From the NCBI GenBank assembly GCA_948567375.1, contig OX419759.1:16026744-16090743 (forward strand): a stretch of DNA of 64,000 nucleotides, written 5' to 3'. This document shows positions 46,901 through 58,124 of the stretch, piece after piece (within the stretch, counting starts at the first letter, position 1; the number at the start of each line of letters is the position of its first letter). Origin of the DNA: Lunularia cruciata. Taxonomy: Eukaryota; Streptophyta; Marchantiopsida; Lunulariales; Lunulariaceae. A program made the position numbers and the translations under genes. Under the pieces are notes generated by a model, which saw only the letters and a list, made by a program, of their open reading frames with translations, did no database searches and had not been told where the DNA came from.

Positions 46901-49900
46901 CAACCTACAGATGGAACCCGCACATTACCATTGTGACGTCAGTTGACAAAGGCAATCAAATTGGAAACAGAGATTAATCTTACAGAATCGCGGATCAAGC
47001 TGGTAATGGTAGGCAGGTAAGGAATCAATTCTTTCCCAACAGCCCCTGCCATTTCTCCAAGGGCAACAAATCCGCTGGCACGTTCCGACACATTCTTCAT
47101 TACATTAATAAGATGATCCATACAAATCTGCTGATGACAAAGCGCTATTAGGTTGGGGATCAATATCCGGAATAATATAGTGGTGGCAACTTATTGAATC
47201 CATTTGAATAACTGCAGAACTTCAACTGTCCATGGGGACACCGCTAAGGCGTAGGGTTCAGACCTCTGACCTTCAGATACGATGCAACAAAGCGATCTCG
47301 AAGAAAATTGGCAATCCGAGGAAGCAAGGCGGTGATGCTCCGGCGCACAAGACGGTCTCGATGGTCTCTGTACTTGAACACTATTTCCGCAACCTCCTTA
47401 TATCTTGACATCATGAACTCTCTCGTGTTCCTGTTTGAAGAAGTCAGCCGGAAATAAAGTTGGAAGTTGAGAGTTAACAAACAAGAAAGCTGTTATTGAT
47501 TAATATCCGCATAAGAGAAACTCACCAGCAATAACCAATTTATCCACAAGCTCCAAACTAGACAATCTCGAGAGGCAAGCGAACAGAGCAGGTAGACAAA
47601 TGATTAAACATACCTAAGAAGTTCACCAACAGCCAGTAATGAGCCATGTATACTTTCAACAGTGGCGTTCTTGGCTAGACCATCTTGAGTTCTTTCGAAC
47701 ATTCTGTAGTACCTGCACAGTGCAGCAAATAAACATTTATATACTTTGAGCGTCTCCTTTTCGGGAAATCAGATGGCAGCAACGACAGTCCGAACAACTT
47801 ACTTGTGCAAATATACACCACTACCGCTACTAAATGTTAACCACAGTAGGAGTTATCAATTTGCACACACTAACGGAATAAAGACCTACCATTGCACACG
47901 CCATCGAGTCTCTCGCTTTTCAATGACACATAAGCATGCTCTTAGGGCCTCGACAGCACTTTCCCTAACATCCAGCTTGGGATCGCGCAATGCAACCCAC
48001 ACACCCTCGATAAAATCCGACACATGTACGTTGAACACCGTTGGTGCATTTTCTGCCATTTCCTGATCACATTGTCCAACAACCAAATCGGTTTGTCATT
48101 TTGGCATGCTACAAATAACCACATTCAGCCAACACTGGTAATCCCCTCCAAATGAGCCTACAGAACATGGCCTCTTCAACTATCCTCCACACATCCAGAA
48201 GCAATTTCAGAAGCACCTTCTCTACTATGAGGTAAGTCCCGTAGTATTATTATCTACGACAACACCAGGTAAATACGAAACAGATGTTGACGACAATGGA
48301 GGTAAACGCAGAGTAGAATCCACGTTATCGATGTGAGATCCAATGACATCTCCTATAAGTAATTCTGGATACCTTATCTCGAGGACTTAGGAAGTATTTT
48401 CCTCTGGTGCTGTGTTCTTTGCAAACTGCCTCTTATAGTGAATCCTCATCTATATGCTATACCATGATACCAGGTTAAAGACTTTACCCTACTTGTGAAG
48501 ATGTAGATGTCTCCCTCATCTGCTATTCACATTAGAACAACCTAAATAAGATGCTGGAGACTTGAACAACACCTCACTAAGGAGAGCGTGACTCTGACAC
48601 TACGAGGTGCACAGTCCTGACATCGTGGAATAGAAGACAAAACTCGGTCTACAATCAGATTCCCAGATCACGTGACTGGACTAGACTTCTTTGGTAAAGG
48701 TACTGTCTGCTGTCTGCAGATTGCTCTGAAATCGGCTTCCCACCGAGTAGGACTGCTTCTTGACTCGATTTTGCATCTTTTGCCATACTCTTGCACCCTG
48801 TCTCGGTATTAATGATAGTGCTTTAACGATATCTTGAGTGTCTAGACATGGAACCCGTTCGATACCGATAAATGACATTACGTTTTAACGATAAATGACA
48901 TTCCAGTGGATCCACTATCCTATGCACAACTGGACTGTCTTCTGCTGACAAAAGTATCCAGGAACCAGTAAGATCCCATTGAGGAATGAGGTCGATGTGT
49001 CCAAGGAATTCAAGACTAAAATATGGTTTTATTTCCACATGTTTGAAGACAGCATAACCTTAAACTGCACATGAGAGGCACTGTCCTGACCTTCATTAGA
49101 ACCTCCGGGCTAGATAACAATACTTCTCAGTTACCATAAGTTAGAAATAAAATACTACGACTTTATCAACACCTTACGTACTGGGTAACCAGCACGCTGT
49201 GGCTAGTTTCATGAACGAGGTGTCTATGTATCCGCGGGTCTAACAAGGTGTGAAAGGTACTTCTCTTACAGAAATTTTTAGAGGATTTGCAAAGTCAACT
49301 TGTACGCTTATAAGTTCCGGAAGTTCCGACATCCAGGACATGCTTCCGGTTAGCTGGTGTCTACAATCGCGCTTGAGTTGATTATTAGATAGTGTCTATG
49401 TGAATGTTGGAACTTCTTCTAATTTCATGATCGTAGTTTGCACAAAGAAAATTTAAAAAAATTTGAGTTTCTATATTATATTATTCTCTTTCATTCCTCC
49501 AAAAATGTGCCTGAAATATATGATCCAGATTGGCAAGACACCGATTCGATTCCCAATTTCGAAAATATTTTGGTGGATTGCTACATCGGAGAATAACAGT
49601 CTTGACTTGACTCCAGGAAGCAAGTACGAGGAAAAAACCTTGAGTATAAGAACAGCAGCAAAACGCCGTGCCTCAGCACGCTCGCCATGACCTTGTAGCC
49701 ACTCCAAGGCCCGCCTGACCTGTGAAACAACGCCGGATCAACCTTCAGGCTTCTCGACATTTTAGCAGTAATAAACCAGAATCATCATCAACGTTGCAAC
49801 TTCAGTACAAAATAATATGCCTTTCATTTGGTTAAGGTCTGCTCCTGCAGTGACATGGCTATGAGCCCACATAGATCAATTAAGTAATCATCCAATCTTC

Positions 49901-50827
49901 GGACAGAAAGAATCCCTTCTTCCCGTGTTTGGTGTCTCCAGAAAACGTCTAGACCGTGACAATGTGGAAAACCTGCTAAATAAAAACTACCAAACACAAC
50001 TACAAAATAACTAAAGGAAAAAAAGTCCTAAAGAGTCAACAGCTCACAGAATTGGCACCCCAGCTATTTATTGTCAAATGTGTGCTTACTGATAAAATTC
50101 ACATTGAACAGAATTACTGAGGGAGCAAACCTGGAACTCGACAACGTCAGCTGTCAAGGCCCCTCCAACTCTAGCCAGATGTCCGAGTGCATTACTCGCA
50201 TTAATCATAACGTCGCGATCCTGCTTCTCCTCGAAAATCTCTTTGAGGTAATCCGCAAATTTTGCGATTTTGGTTGCTGTCTCCCCAAGTCGTACATCGA
50301 TGAGTTCATTGATAATCTCAATAGCCCGAAGATTGTCTGCAACTTCATTGCTCTCTACCAATTTCGGAAGTTGCTCGTACAATGTATCCATGTGACGTGC
50401 TGTAACCTCTCCTCCCATATCACCGCATCCCTTCTTCATCCTCCCTACATCCTCATATCCCTTCTCTGACACTCACTTCATCTCTCTCCCTCTCTCTCTT
50501 CCTCTCCTACTCGTCTAGAAGCAAAACACCTCACCTGTTAGCTTTGGCTGCTCCAAACCCAAGCCGTCGAGCATGTACCTACAAAATTTCAACTCCTCTA
50601 TCTTGTCCTGCATTCATACGCAGCAAATGTCTTGTTTCTGTAAAATCATTACTAGCAAATTTCCCTTCCTTTGCACGAACCCCTCCTCCTCCTGTCTCTG
50701 CTCCCCGCTCCCCCTGCTGCTGTGATGCTTCCCTCGTTACTCCGTACCTCCCACTCCCAGAACCGTGGCTATCGTCTTCGTACCAAAGCTTTCGTCCTTG
50801 CTGTAGCGTTCTTCGTCCGTCCGTCAC
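12684..50827 (-). CDS. TOR: Target of rapamycin (TOR) serine/threonine kinase, complete gene of about 58 exons
   Basis: TOR is the large PIKK-family Ser/Thr kinase that, in a complex with RAPTOR and LST8, couples nutrients to translation and growth. I followed 57 coding exons with GT/AG borders (one GC/AG) and consistent phases: 7365 nt from 50607 to the stop at 12684-12686. A tentative first exon (50681-50827, ATG at 50827, Gly-rich end) joins in phase and gives about 2503 aa, close to the Arabidopsis length of about 2480. The order is HEAT repeats, FAT, FRB, kinase, FATC, ending WCPFW. No internal stop or frameshift occurs and the catalytic residues are present, so it should be functional. 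Several introns are filled with repeats; the largest is 8268 bp. No gene lies nested in it. Exon coordinates are given in the domain entries below. Confidence 0.95.
14388..22655. repeat. TOR intron 54 (8.27 kb): tandem-like array of hairpin repeats
   Basis: This intron is built largely from diverged copies of a unit of roughly 400 bp. The unit starts near GGATATGAGGAAATGAGAG and carries the core AGCAGAAGCCGTTCGAGGAA followed by CGGGAGATCCAGAACTC. It then has GCATATGAAGTGCAGATG and ends near GTCTTGGCTGAGTCGGAGCG. Cores begin near 14481, 14895, 15313, 15410, 15930, 16407, 16874, 17226, 17349, 17445, 17858, 17954, 18891, 19306, 19848, 19966, 20348, 20860, 21594 and 22220, all on the + strand (antisense to TOR). 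The best-aligned full units are 14452-14860 and 14870-15290. A second module with CAGTGCCGAAGTAGCTG recurs at about 18710-18800, 21340-21420 and 22080-22180. Minus-strand frames here are translations of the repeat, not genes. Confidence 0.85.
24388..26206. repeat. TOR intron 49: one hairpin repeat core and one accessory module
   Basis: A core copy (AGCAGAAGCTGTTCGAAGAA then CGGGGGATCC) lies at about 24777-24820, and the accessory module (TCAGTGCCTTCGCTGG, CAAATGCCAGTACCCCTC) at about 25145-25280, both on the + strand. At 24655-24715 a segment sharing CATACCCACGCCTGACC with 45001-45060 and 27095-27150 is found. The remainder is unassigned intron sequence. Confidence 0.7.
26982..28420 (-). other. 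TOR: TOR exons 44-47: end of FAT and FRB (rapamycin-binding) domain
   Basis: Exons: 28420-28307, 28031-27837, 27536-27456, 27056-26982. The second encodes the FRB signature [20 protein letters not shown] followed by SRLYFGERN. The third and fourth complete it ([16 protein letters not shown]). FRB gates substrate access and binds the FKBP12-rapamycin complex. The conserved Ser in EEASRLYF and the Trp and Phe positions of the binding surface are present, so the domain looks capable of binding. Whether the drug acts in vivo also depends on the organism's FKBP12. Confidence 0.93.
28421..29851. repeat. TOR intron 43: five hairpin repeat cores
   Basis: Cores lie near 28503, 28938, 29040, 29130 and 29714, all on the + strand, with the CATTAAATGCATATGAAGTG extension in several. 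A GTTGTAAACAAC palindromic motif lies at 28706-28717 within 28691-28730. Confidence 0.8.
33240..33350. repeat. Short degenerate tandem repeat (GTAGAATTTGGAGTA-like)
   Basis: Imperfect repeats of a GTAG-AATTTGG-GTAGT pattern occur three to four times within a TOR intron. Confidence 0.5.
33910..33962. repeat. Perfect 15-bp inverted repeat in TOR intron 33
   Basis: Arms 33910-33924 (ATAATGGATAGAGGG) and 33948-33962 are perfect reverse complements separated by 23 nt. Confidence 0.85.
36494..36533 (+). repeat. GTTGTAAACAAC palindrome element copy, intron 27
   Basis: ATAGAATCCGTTGTAAACAA followed by CCCAGTCCCATACCC, the same short element as at 28691-28730 and in the loop at 37192-37211. Confidence 0.75.
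37159..37244. repeat. Long inverted repeat in TOR intron 26
   Basis: Arms 37159-37191 and 37212-37244 are complementary over 33 bp with one mismatch, around a 20-nt loop (37192-37211) that itself holds the palindrome GTTGTAAACAAC. In RNA from either strand this would fold into a stable hairpin. It resembles a miniature inverted-repeat element or a hairpin precursor. Confidence 0.9.
38601..41331. repeat. TOR intron 21 (2.73 kb): hairpin repeat cluster
   Basis: Core copies lie near 38763, 39025, 39437, 39492, 39597 and 40263 on the + strand, with the accessory module at about 40855-41050. The segment at about 39660-40090 closely matches 20400-20820 in intron 54, 18 kb away. The two introns therefore share a long block and not only the core. 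Confidence 0.8.
38880..38920 (+). repeat. Palindrome element copy, intron 21
   Basis: ATGGAATACAAAACCCATTG then TAAACAACCCCGTTTCATACC. This is a diverged copy in which one arm base differs (ATTG instead of GTTG). Confidence 0.7.
41798..41833 (-). other. TOR: TOR 36-nt microexon (exon 20)
   Basis: Twelve codons reading [12 protein letters not shown], with ACAG before and GTACAG after. It keeps the frame and matches the conserved MGLGCVPYLPK segment of plant TOR. It is too short to appear as an open frame by itself. Confidence 0.9.
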
Positions 50828-51640
50828 CAGGCAACCTACTTACTGTAAAGGGATGTTCCGGCTCCTTTAGGGTTTAGAGCCGTTGATGCCCTTGTTGGGA
50901 AAATCACACCTTTGTCTGTAGTCGATGGAGACCGACGATTCATCACAGAAAACTACAGAAAGAACTCTGAGATTTATGCTTCACCGTTTTCCACCCGCCC
51001 CCAGCTGGACCTCTGTACTGTTTATGACGGACGGCCGGGGAGATGTCGAGCTCCGTGGTCCTTCATGTTCACACGGTATACTGCCGTGTTCCGGTGTTGA
51101 CAGTGAAGCTGGCAGGATCCTGTCTAAGAGGACACAGATATATATTGTGTGGATTTAGAACTCACTTATGAATATGTGGTTACTCCACAAGATTATTTGT
51201 TGAGATATAAGATAAATATAGGTGACGAGCATCCTCTACTTCGTCGGACTCTAAATTCTAAGTACGTTCCCTGTATAATGAACAGAATGAATGCTAAGAT
51301 AGTGCCCCATCAGTTCAAGGAACAGAAACTAGCCCGGACGTACGTACCTTCCATTCGCTCCCCTTTGACCACCGAGCAATGAAAACGTAAGACTCCGAGT
51401 ACTTTGTATTTGAGCATCCGACTTTCTGGATCGCTACGCAAATCATACTATTTGGGTGTCCATACAATGCATGGTTAGTGTGTTTCATATATCTGGGGAT
51501 TTGTATCTTGGAAATTTTTTAAATTTTTTAATTAAACTGATTATTTCAGTATTATTCACCATCGAAGATATGTATCTTATTATTGAACACGTTTATGAAG
51601 TTACATCGAATCTCTTAAATGCTGAAGGATATCTAATCTA
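50828..51640. other. TOR 5' flank / presumed promoter
   Basis: More GC-rich sequence adjoining the TOR first exon, grading into AT-rich DNA after about 51640. Short plus-strand frames occur, but none resembles a known protein. No other gene start is evident. Confidence 0.5.
50867..50875 (-). promoter_or_regulatory. Telo-box AAACCCTAA upstream of TOR
   Basis: AAACCCTAA on the minus strand, 40 bp upstream of the tentative TOR start codon at 50827. Telo-boxes are common in promoters or 5' leaders of plant genes for ribosome production and growth, which suits TOR. I cannot say whether it lies upstream or downstream of the transcription start. Confidence 0.55.
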
Positions 51641-54600
51641 TTAAGAGGATGTGAGATTTTCTTTATACTTTTTACTAAAAGGTGAAACATTTGGACAAAA
51701 TTAGTGTTAGCTGGTATATCTTTGATTTTTTGTCTTTTATATCTATTTCTATTCTTTAATCTGATGGATACATAATAGAATCTAACTTTCGATAACTAAG
51801 AATTTTTGGTAATCACCGTTTGGACTCTTGTTCTCAATCATCAAGAATCACTAATACTAGTACTCCTAGTAAAAACCTATAATAATGAGGTAGGATCGAT
51901 ATAGTCATATAAAACCATGGGAATCTAAAATCATTTCACTCTCGAAGTCTAGAAAGATGGCAGTAATTCTTTATCCATGATATACTTTCATCCTCTAATA
52001 TGGTTTTAATTACTAAATTTATAATATCACTAATTTCACTCGTAATTTAATCATAATACCAAAACTAAATACTAAATAAGGAAAGATAAAAGGTTTAAAA
52101 CAAAATAAAAGATACAATTCAGATTAAATTTCAGTTGTGATATAATATGTGAGATCGAAAGTTTTATCCACTTAAAACTGACCAATAATTTGAAATTTTA
52201 ATTTAAGTCTCAATACGTAATACATATTTCTAGTATTTGCAGTATTATCTTGGTTCCAAATATTGCTAACTTTTACATATAATAATAAAATATGATCCTT
52301 GTACTAATATTAAATTTCTATTATTTAATGGTTATCAATTATGTACGTACATTATTCCATACACAAAAAAACACCTATAATTGTGATTATGGAGTTTAGA
52401 ATATCCCATTCAAGTTTAATGCTTTACTATATAACCTTTCAATTCAATGTAGTTCATTGTGCTAAATATTTGTGTTAATCATTCACACCAAAAACACAAC
52501 TTTTATATTTACCCATGTAACCTAAGATAATGGCTCTTAGATAAAATAAAATAAAATCTATGTTTGAAACATCTCAATATAGTTAACTTGGTGTGTGATC
52601 CTCTTTATTGATGGAAATGCATTTGGAAATAAGAGACTTAGGTTCCATATGGTAACTAAAATTAAAATAATTAGCCATTTTCCACTATATATTTATATAA
52701 AATATAATAAAAATTCATATATAGTTATATGAAAGCTCAAAATACACCTTTAATTGTAAAAATTGTATTCTCTTAGATTTGTCTTTGTGAAATGAAACAA
52801 ATATTTGGCTGCAATATTTGACTATCAAAGAAAGGTTTTGCTAAAAGTAAAGACTTGTTCTTTTTGAGATACTATAAAAATTTTTTTTTATAAATATAAT
52901 TATTTAAAAAAAATCAAGCATTATATTTTAATAATTATTATGTTTGTGTCTCAATTGCTTAGATACGGTTTCAAATAATTTTTGTATGCATAACACCTTG
53001 TGGAGTTTTACTTTTGAATTGTGACTTCAATTAACATTGCACAATATTTCTTATCCTTTCTATTTTTTATTATCTATATTGATTATTTTTACAATTAATG
53101 TCTTCTTGAAAGAGCCAAGAAATATAAACATACACAAAATTTTAAGAAAACAAATGGGTGAATGCATATTTCTTTTTTTCATACTCAACTTTATGAATTT
53201 TTGGTGGATTATGACTCTACTTATTCAAACTATAACTTAATTGATATTTAGCTCAATGTGGTGTTTGTTTTTTACATTCTTGCTTGCATGTGGAATAAAT
53301 TGGTAGCTTTTAAGAGTCATATAGATTGTCTATTCACTTTTTCTGAAAAAATGTAGTAACTACATATTGAATTGAGAAGATCTATATTCTTTAATTTCAT
53401 ATTGATATGTTAAGATAATATATAATCTGCCTTGGTGTATTTGGTACTATTCCAATCTCATACTATTATGTTATATTTTTATTCAACTAAATAGATAACA
53501 TATTTGATAATATTTAATGTGAAATATAAGTACAAAACTACATAAAAGAGGATATATTCCTAATTTCACTACCTCTAGGAATAACTAATTTTTTGATATG
53601 ACACATAAAATTAATATATACAATCTTCTTTGTAATATTAACATTTCTAAGGCTAATTGTAAATACATTCTTACATTTTTGTAAGTTTTCACTTATGTTG
53701 ATTTCATCTTTCGATCACAAAATTTTCAGCATAATCACTATATTTATTTGTAATGATTATTGTGTAAATCTATATCTAGTAATATAAGAAAAACTATAAA
53801 ATATAGATAAACACATCAATTACTATTTGAAATAAATTAATAAATGATTAATATCAATCAAGAGGTTTCAATGTGCATTTTTTGGTCATATAATGATTTT
53901 GTAATAACTTTTTCAAACATACTCATAAAATATTTTGGATATTATGCAAAGAACTCACAATGTATTTTTAATCTGATGATTTGACATAGTATATATGACT
54001 CATAAGTCTCTATTGCTATGGGTTGAAAATTAATTCTGAACTGAGTTTATGAGGAGGATTTGAATTTGGAATTTAAACAAGCATTTTTTTCATAAGAAAC
54101 AAATCTTAGTATGTTTTCTTCTCCTTGTTTTTAATCAAATCAATTAATGCATAATGGCCTCCTTCCTGCCTTGATTTGCCATTGCACATATGGTCATTTA
54201 GTATCAATTTGAGGAGTTCAATTGAAATGCATGAAACTAGTATAGGAGTACAACTATTCAAAGAGAAAACGAGGCATACATAGGATTGCAACACTTAATA
54301 AAGGAAATCAAAGATGAAGATTTTGTGAGTTGGTTTGACAATGAGTTGGAATAATGATCAAGGAGGAAAAATTTGTAAGAGAGTAGGATTTATTATAGAA
54401 AGTAGATTTCTACCCACAATAATCTAAATGTCACAAAATATTAATTTTGTCAAAAATTTACTCAAAGACCATTTTCCTAATAGTTTAATTCAATGGACAA
54501 GGGTAGACTTGGATTCATTTTGTGTATTAGCCTATCCCATAAAAGATCACCTTTGTTGAAAAGCAAGGAGAAAAAGACCTTTGTACAGAATACAATAAAT

Positions 54601-55194
54601 TTAACATAGAACTGAAATTGGAAATGTGATGCATAGCAAAGGGTTTTAATACTTTGAAAGTTCATGAAACATCATTGTGCACTTTATAATTAGAGTATTC
54701 AATATGATTTGAGCCAAGCTTGGAAGAAAATAGAATTTTTTCTATAAATAAAGTCTAAAATATACTTTGTACATCTAGATAGAGTTGAAACAGGCTTAAC
54801 ATCCAACTTTTCTAAGTTCATATTTACTATTTTAGTAGTTATGACCGATGTAAACTTAATGCACAAGCACATGTGCTAGAATAAATAATTGTGATATCAA
54901 GTTTATGTGCTAAGAAGTTTATGCAAATTTTCTTTCTATACCTATTTTGAATGTATGTTTGTAAGCCTTTGTTTAGAATGTTTTTTAGATCATCATAGTT
55001 TATACAATTTATGAGATGCTAAAACAAGAGAGAAAGGAAATCTTTCTCTTCAAAGATTGGATGATTTTTAATCAAGGTATTTGTAATTACAACATTTCAC
55101 TAAAGCAATAAACCTTGGAAAAATGAAATAAAGTTGACATTGTATTGTGATTGCTAAATTTCCATTGCTAAATAATGAGAAGCATGAAGCTTAA
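51641..55194. other. Strongly AT-rich gene-free block
   Basis: About 3.5 kb of visibly AT-dominated sequence with long A and T runs and only short frames. I see no coding pattern, LTR, tRNA or organellar gene. It ends at the chromovirus LTR at 55195. Confidence 0.7.
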
Positions 55195-55929
55195 TGGAAT
55201 ACTCCAAGGACAAGAGAGGAGAGAAAAACACATATTACACACTCAACATTCGGTGCCCCAAAGGAGCATCTTCTCTTTATTATATAGACAAAGAGGATCT
55301 CCTCCAAGGAAGCTCCACCATAGGATTAGGCACACAGATAGGTGACATGTCAGCAAGCTCCACCCTTGGATTACTTGCTTGGATGGGTGACATGTTGGTC
55401 TAGGTCCTATCTGGTTGGTCAAACAAGCTTTGACCAAAGGGAATCTTTTAGAGAATCTTCTTGTAGGAGTCTTAGAATCACGTAAAGGTACCGTTGGAAA
55501 GCTCTCAACAAGACAAACCAAGGGGGAGGGAAGGATAGTCTTTCCTTAATTGGGAAGGGAATCCGCACATTTTTGAGGCCTAATTCATCCATTTAGGCTT
55601 CCAAAATTGCATTCAAAGATTTCAAGCATATTTTGGTTCCTACTCTATTAGTAGAAGTCCCCTTTTGGTGATACTTCTTTCTGATCTGTTTAGTCCATCA
55701 TGTGTAATATCCTTCCAGATGTTACCAAACCAATTCTCACCTTTTAAATCATAAGTCTAGCTATTGGTTCTAAGGTTCTCAAGTCCATTTTGATTTCTAC
55801 ACTATTACTAGAAGTACTCTTTTGGTGATAATTATATCTGATCTATTTTGACCATCATGTAAACATCATTCTAGATATTACCAAACCAAATTTCACATCT
55901 AGATCATATGGATAGCTCTTGGTATTATA
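55195..55929 (-). mobile_element. 3' LTR of the minus-strand chromovirus
   Basis: 735 bp, collinear with the inverted LTR at 60478-61213 (736 bp). It starts (minus strand) TATAATACCAAGAGC, where TG has become TA, and ends GGAGTATTCCA. Confidence 0.85.
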
Positions 55930-56160
55930 GACCTCCCTCTTTTTGAGACTCAAGGTCCTCGTTGTGCAATTGTTGCTCTAATGCTTGCACCAACACCGGT
56001 GCATGTGTCAAATTTGCATTGGGCTCCCAGGTTGCTTCATAGAGAAGGTAACCTTTCCATTGTACTAGAAAGTCCACCCGTGGATGGTGAGTACCACGCA
56101 TGCATTTTTGAAGAATACACTCCACTTCATATTCCTCTATGCCATCAATGAGTGTCGGAC
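55925..56160 (-). pseudogene. Chromodomain at the end of the chromovirus polyprotein
   Basis: VECILQKCMRGTHHPRVDFL followed by VQWKGYLLYEATWEPNANL matches the chromodomain fold, with the VQWKGY and ATWEP signatures. Chromodomains of chromoviruses bind methylated histone H3 and direct integration to heterochromatin. A break near 56135 separates it from the integrase tail. Confidence 0.88.
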
Positions 56161-57170
56161 AAGGTCAAATGTCTTGTGTGAAATGACCCTGGCCAAAGTA
56201 GGGAGCATATCTGCGTAGGGAGAAACATGGAACACTAGATGGATCTTCATGTGTGGTGGTAGTTCAAGGTGATAGGCCACAACGCCGACGCAACAAAGAA
56301 TCGAGAAAGGCCCAATAAAATGAGGTCTGAGCTTACGAGGTCCAACTAATGTGAGGTTGGTTCTTGATAGCCACACTTGATCCCTAACATTGAACTCCAT
56401 ATGCCTATGGTTTGCATCAGCATACCGCTTTTGTCTATTTTGTGCAATTTGTAATCTATGCTTGGCGCTCTCTACACCTTGTTGGATTCTAGAAACAAAC
56501 ATGTTGACTGCATTGACCTTGGTAGCCATTGGATAATCTTCATCAAGCTAGAAGGTGTGAAGGGATGCTCACCATACATGAGGAAGAACAGAGTGACTTG
56601 GGTGGATACATTCACTGAATTGTTGTAAGAGAATTCCACCAACGGGAGTAGGGTGTCCCACCTCTCTTGCTCTTCTAAGGTGAAGCCGCATAACATGTCT
56701 TCAATCATGAGATTAGCCCACTTTGTTTGGCCATCTGTTTGTGGGTGGTAAGCTGTGGACATGGCCAACTTGGTTTTGAAGAAACCAAAGAGTGTTCGCC
56801 AAAACAAATTGGTGAATTGAGTGCCTCTATCAATGATAAGTACTCTAGACAAGCCATGGTGAGAGAAGATTGCATCTAAGTATAATTGAGCTAGTTGTGG
56901 AGTGGTCACATCCTTGGTGGTAGGGCGTACATGAATCATTTTACTGAGCTGGTCCACAAAGACCATGATGGAGTCAAACCTTGAGGTGGTATTGGGTAAT
57001 TCACAAACAAGATCCATACTCACTTGTTCCCACCATTGGGTAGGCGTGGAGATAGGTTGAAGGAGCCCTACAAGAGCTTGATTAGAAGCTTTGTTCTGTT
57101 AACAAAGTAGGTAGTTGCGCATATAGTCCACCATGTTGTTGCTCATCTTAGGCCAATAGTAATGGCGTTG
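56137..57170 (-). pseudogene. Chromovirus integrase, broken
   Basis: MSMDLVCELP carries the first Asp, LIIDRGTQFT the second, and YHPQTDGQTKWANLMIEDML spans the third catalytic position, where the family's Glu is replaced by Lys. The C-terminal part contains VRDQVWLSRTNL, RKLRPHFIGPF and YHLELP, the GPY/F module. A frame change separates two pieces near 56475-56530. The HHCC domain is partly visible near 57080-57170. Confidence 0.88.
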
Positions 57171-57459
57171 GATTGCATCCAAGGTCTTGTCCACTCCGAC
57201 ATGACCTGTGATGGCCAAATCATGACATTCTACTAGAATGGTGGTGTGTAATTTTGGAACATTTGGGATTCATAATCTGCTATCATGAAAGGTAAGTCCT
57301 TGGGTGCTAGTGACACCTTTGGATGATTGCGCTTCTACAATCTATGGATCAGTTTTTGTAGCAGCCAAAATCTTTGGCCAAAATTTAGGGTTAATCCTAA
57401 CCTCTATCACCAAGTTGTTTGCCATTGGCATGCGGGTGAATGCATCTGCAAGTTGCTTC

Positions 57460-58124
57460 TTACCTCCCACATAGGTGATTGTCATGTTGAAGCGTTGTCA
57501 CCACTTTGCCCACCAAATCTGGCAATGAGATAGATCCTTCTACATCTTGAGGTAGACTAGAGGTTTGTGGTCTGTCTCTACTACAAATGCCTTCTTGCCC
57601 AGAAAGTGCTTCCAATGCTTGGCTACTAGAACAATGGCCAGCTCTTCTTGTTCTATGGTGTAGTTGCACTCTATCAATAACAAATTTCAAGAGAAATATG
57701 CAATTGGATGCCAGCTATCATGCCACTCTTGTTGTAGGACTGCTCCTATTCCTACGCTTGATGCATCTGTAGCCAATTTGATTGGACGTTTTGGGTCATA
57801 CCACTTCAAGATTGGTGCATGTATCAAGGCGGCTTTCAATTCTTGAAAGGCAAAATCTTGTGTGGTTTCCCATGTCCACTTCCTCCCCTTGCAAAATAGT
57901 GCCGTTAAAGGCTGTGCAACCTTGGAGAAGTCCTTGAAAAATCTATAATAGAATCTCGTCAACCCCAAGAAGCTCTTGAGTTGAGTCTGATCTTCTGGGG
58001 CACTCCATTTTTGAATGACCTCTATTTTATTGGTCAATACTTGAATACCCTCAACACTTACTCTATGCCCCAAGTAGTATACTTCAGACTTGCCAAACTC
58101 GCACTTTGAGATTTTGGCGTACAA
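57460..58124 (-). pseudogene. Chromovirus RNase H and RT connection, broken
   Basis: KISKCEFGKSEVYYLGHRVS, LKSFLGLTRFYYRFFKDFSK and KLATDASSVGIGAVLQQE are the RT thumb and the start of RNase H with its first Asp. A frame change near 57690 leads into the rest of RNase H. Confidence 0.88.

Larger units (their letters stand above)
35761..50827 (-). other. TOR: TOR exons 1-29: N-terminal HEAT-repeat region
   Basis: Exons, in transcript order: 50827-50681 (tentative), 50607-50535, 50411-50131, 49719-49639, 48062-47890, 47712-47614, 47430-47271, 47127-46984, 46783-46614, 46316-46112, 45740-45525, 45414-45262, 44829-44708, 44244-44154, 43861-43766, 43239-43109, 42884-42782, 42673-42479, 42263-42171, 41833-41798, 41430-41332, 38600-38502, 38290-38128, 38001-37868, 37656-37604, 37415-37292, 36928-36731, 36311-36159, 35913-35761. 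Landmarks are [82 protein letters not shown] and [16 protein letters not shown]. This helical solenoid binds RAPTOR. The acceptor of the exon starting 47127 could lie 3 nt upstream (CAGCAG), which would add one Gln. Confidence 0.9.

Noticed and set aside
50544-50877. Plus-strand frames of 108 and 68 codons near the TOR start
   Set aside because: They are antisense to the TOR first exons, low complexity (Ser/Pro-rich from purine-rich sense DNA), and match no family I know.
51641-55194. Possible organellar DNA insertion
   Set aside because: AT-rich, but no plastid or mitochondrial gene, tRNA or rRNA segment is recognisable.
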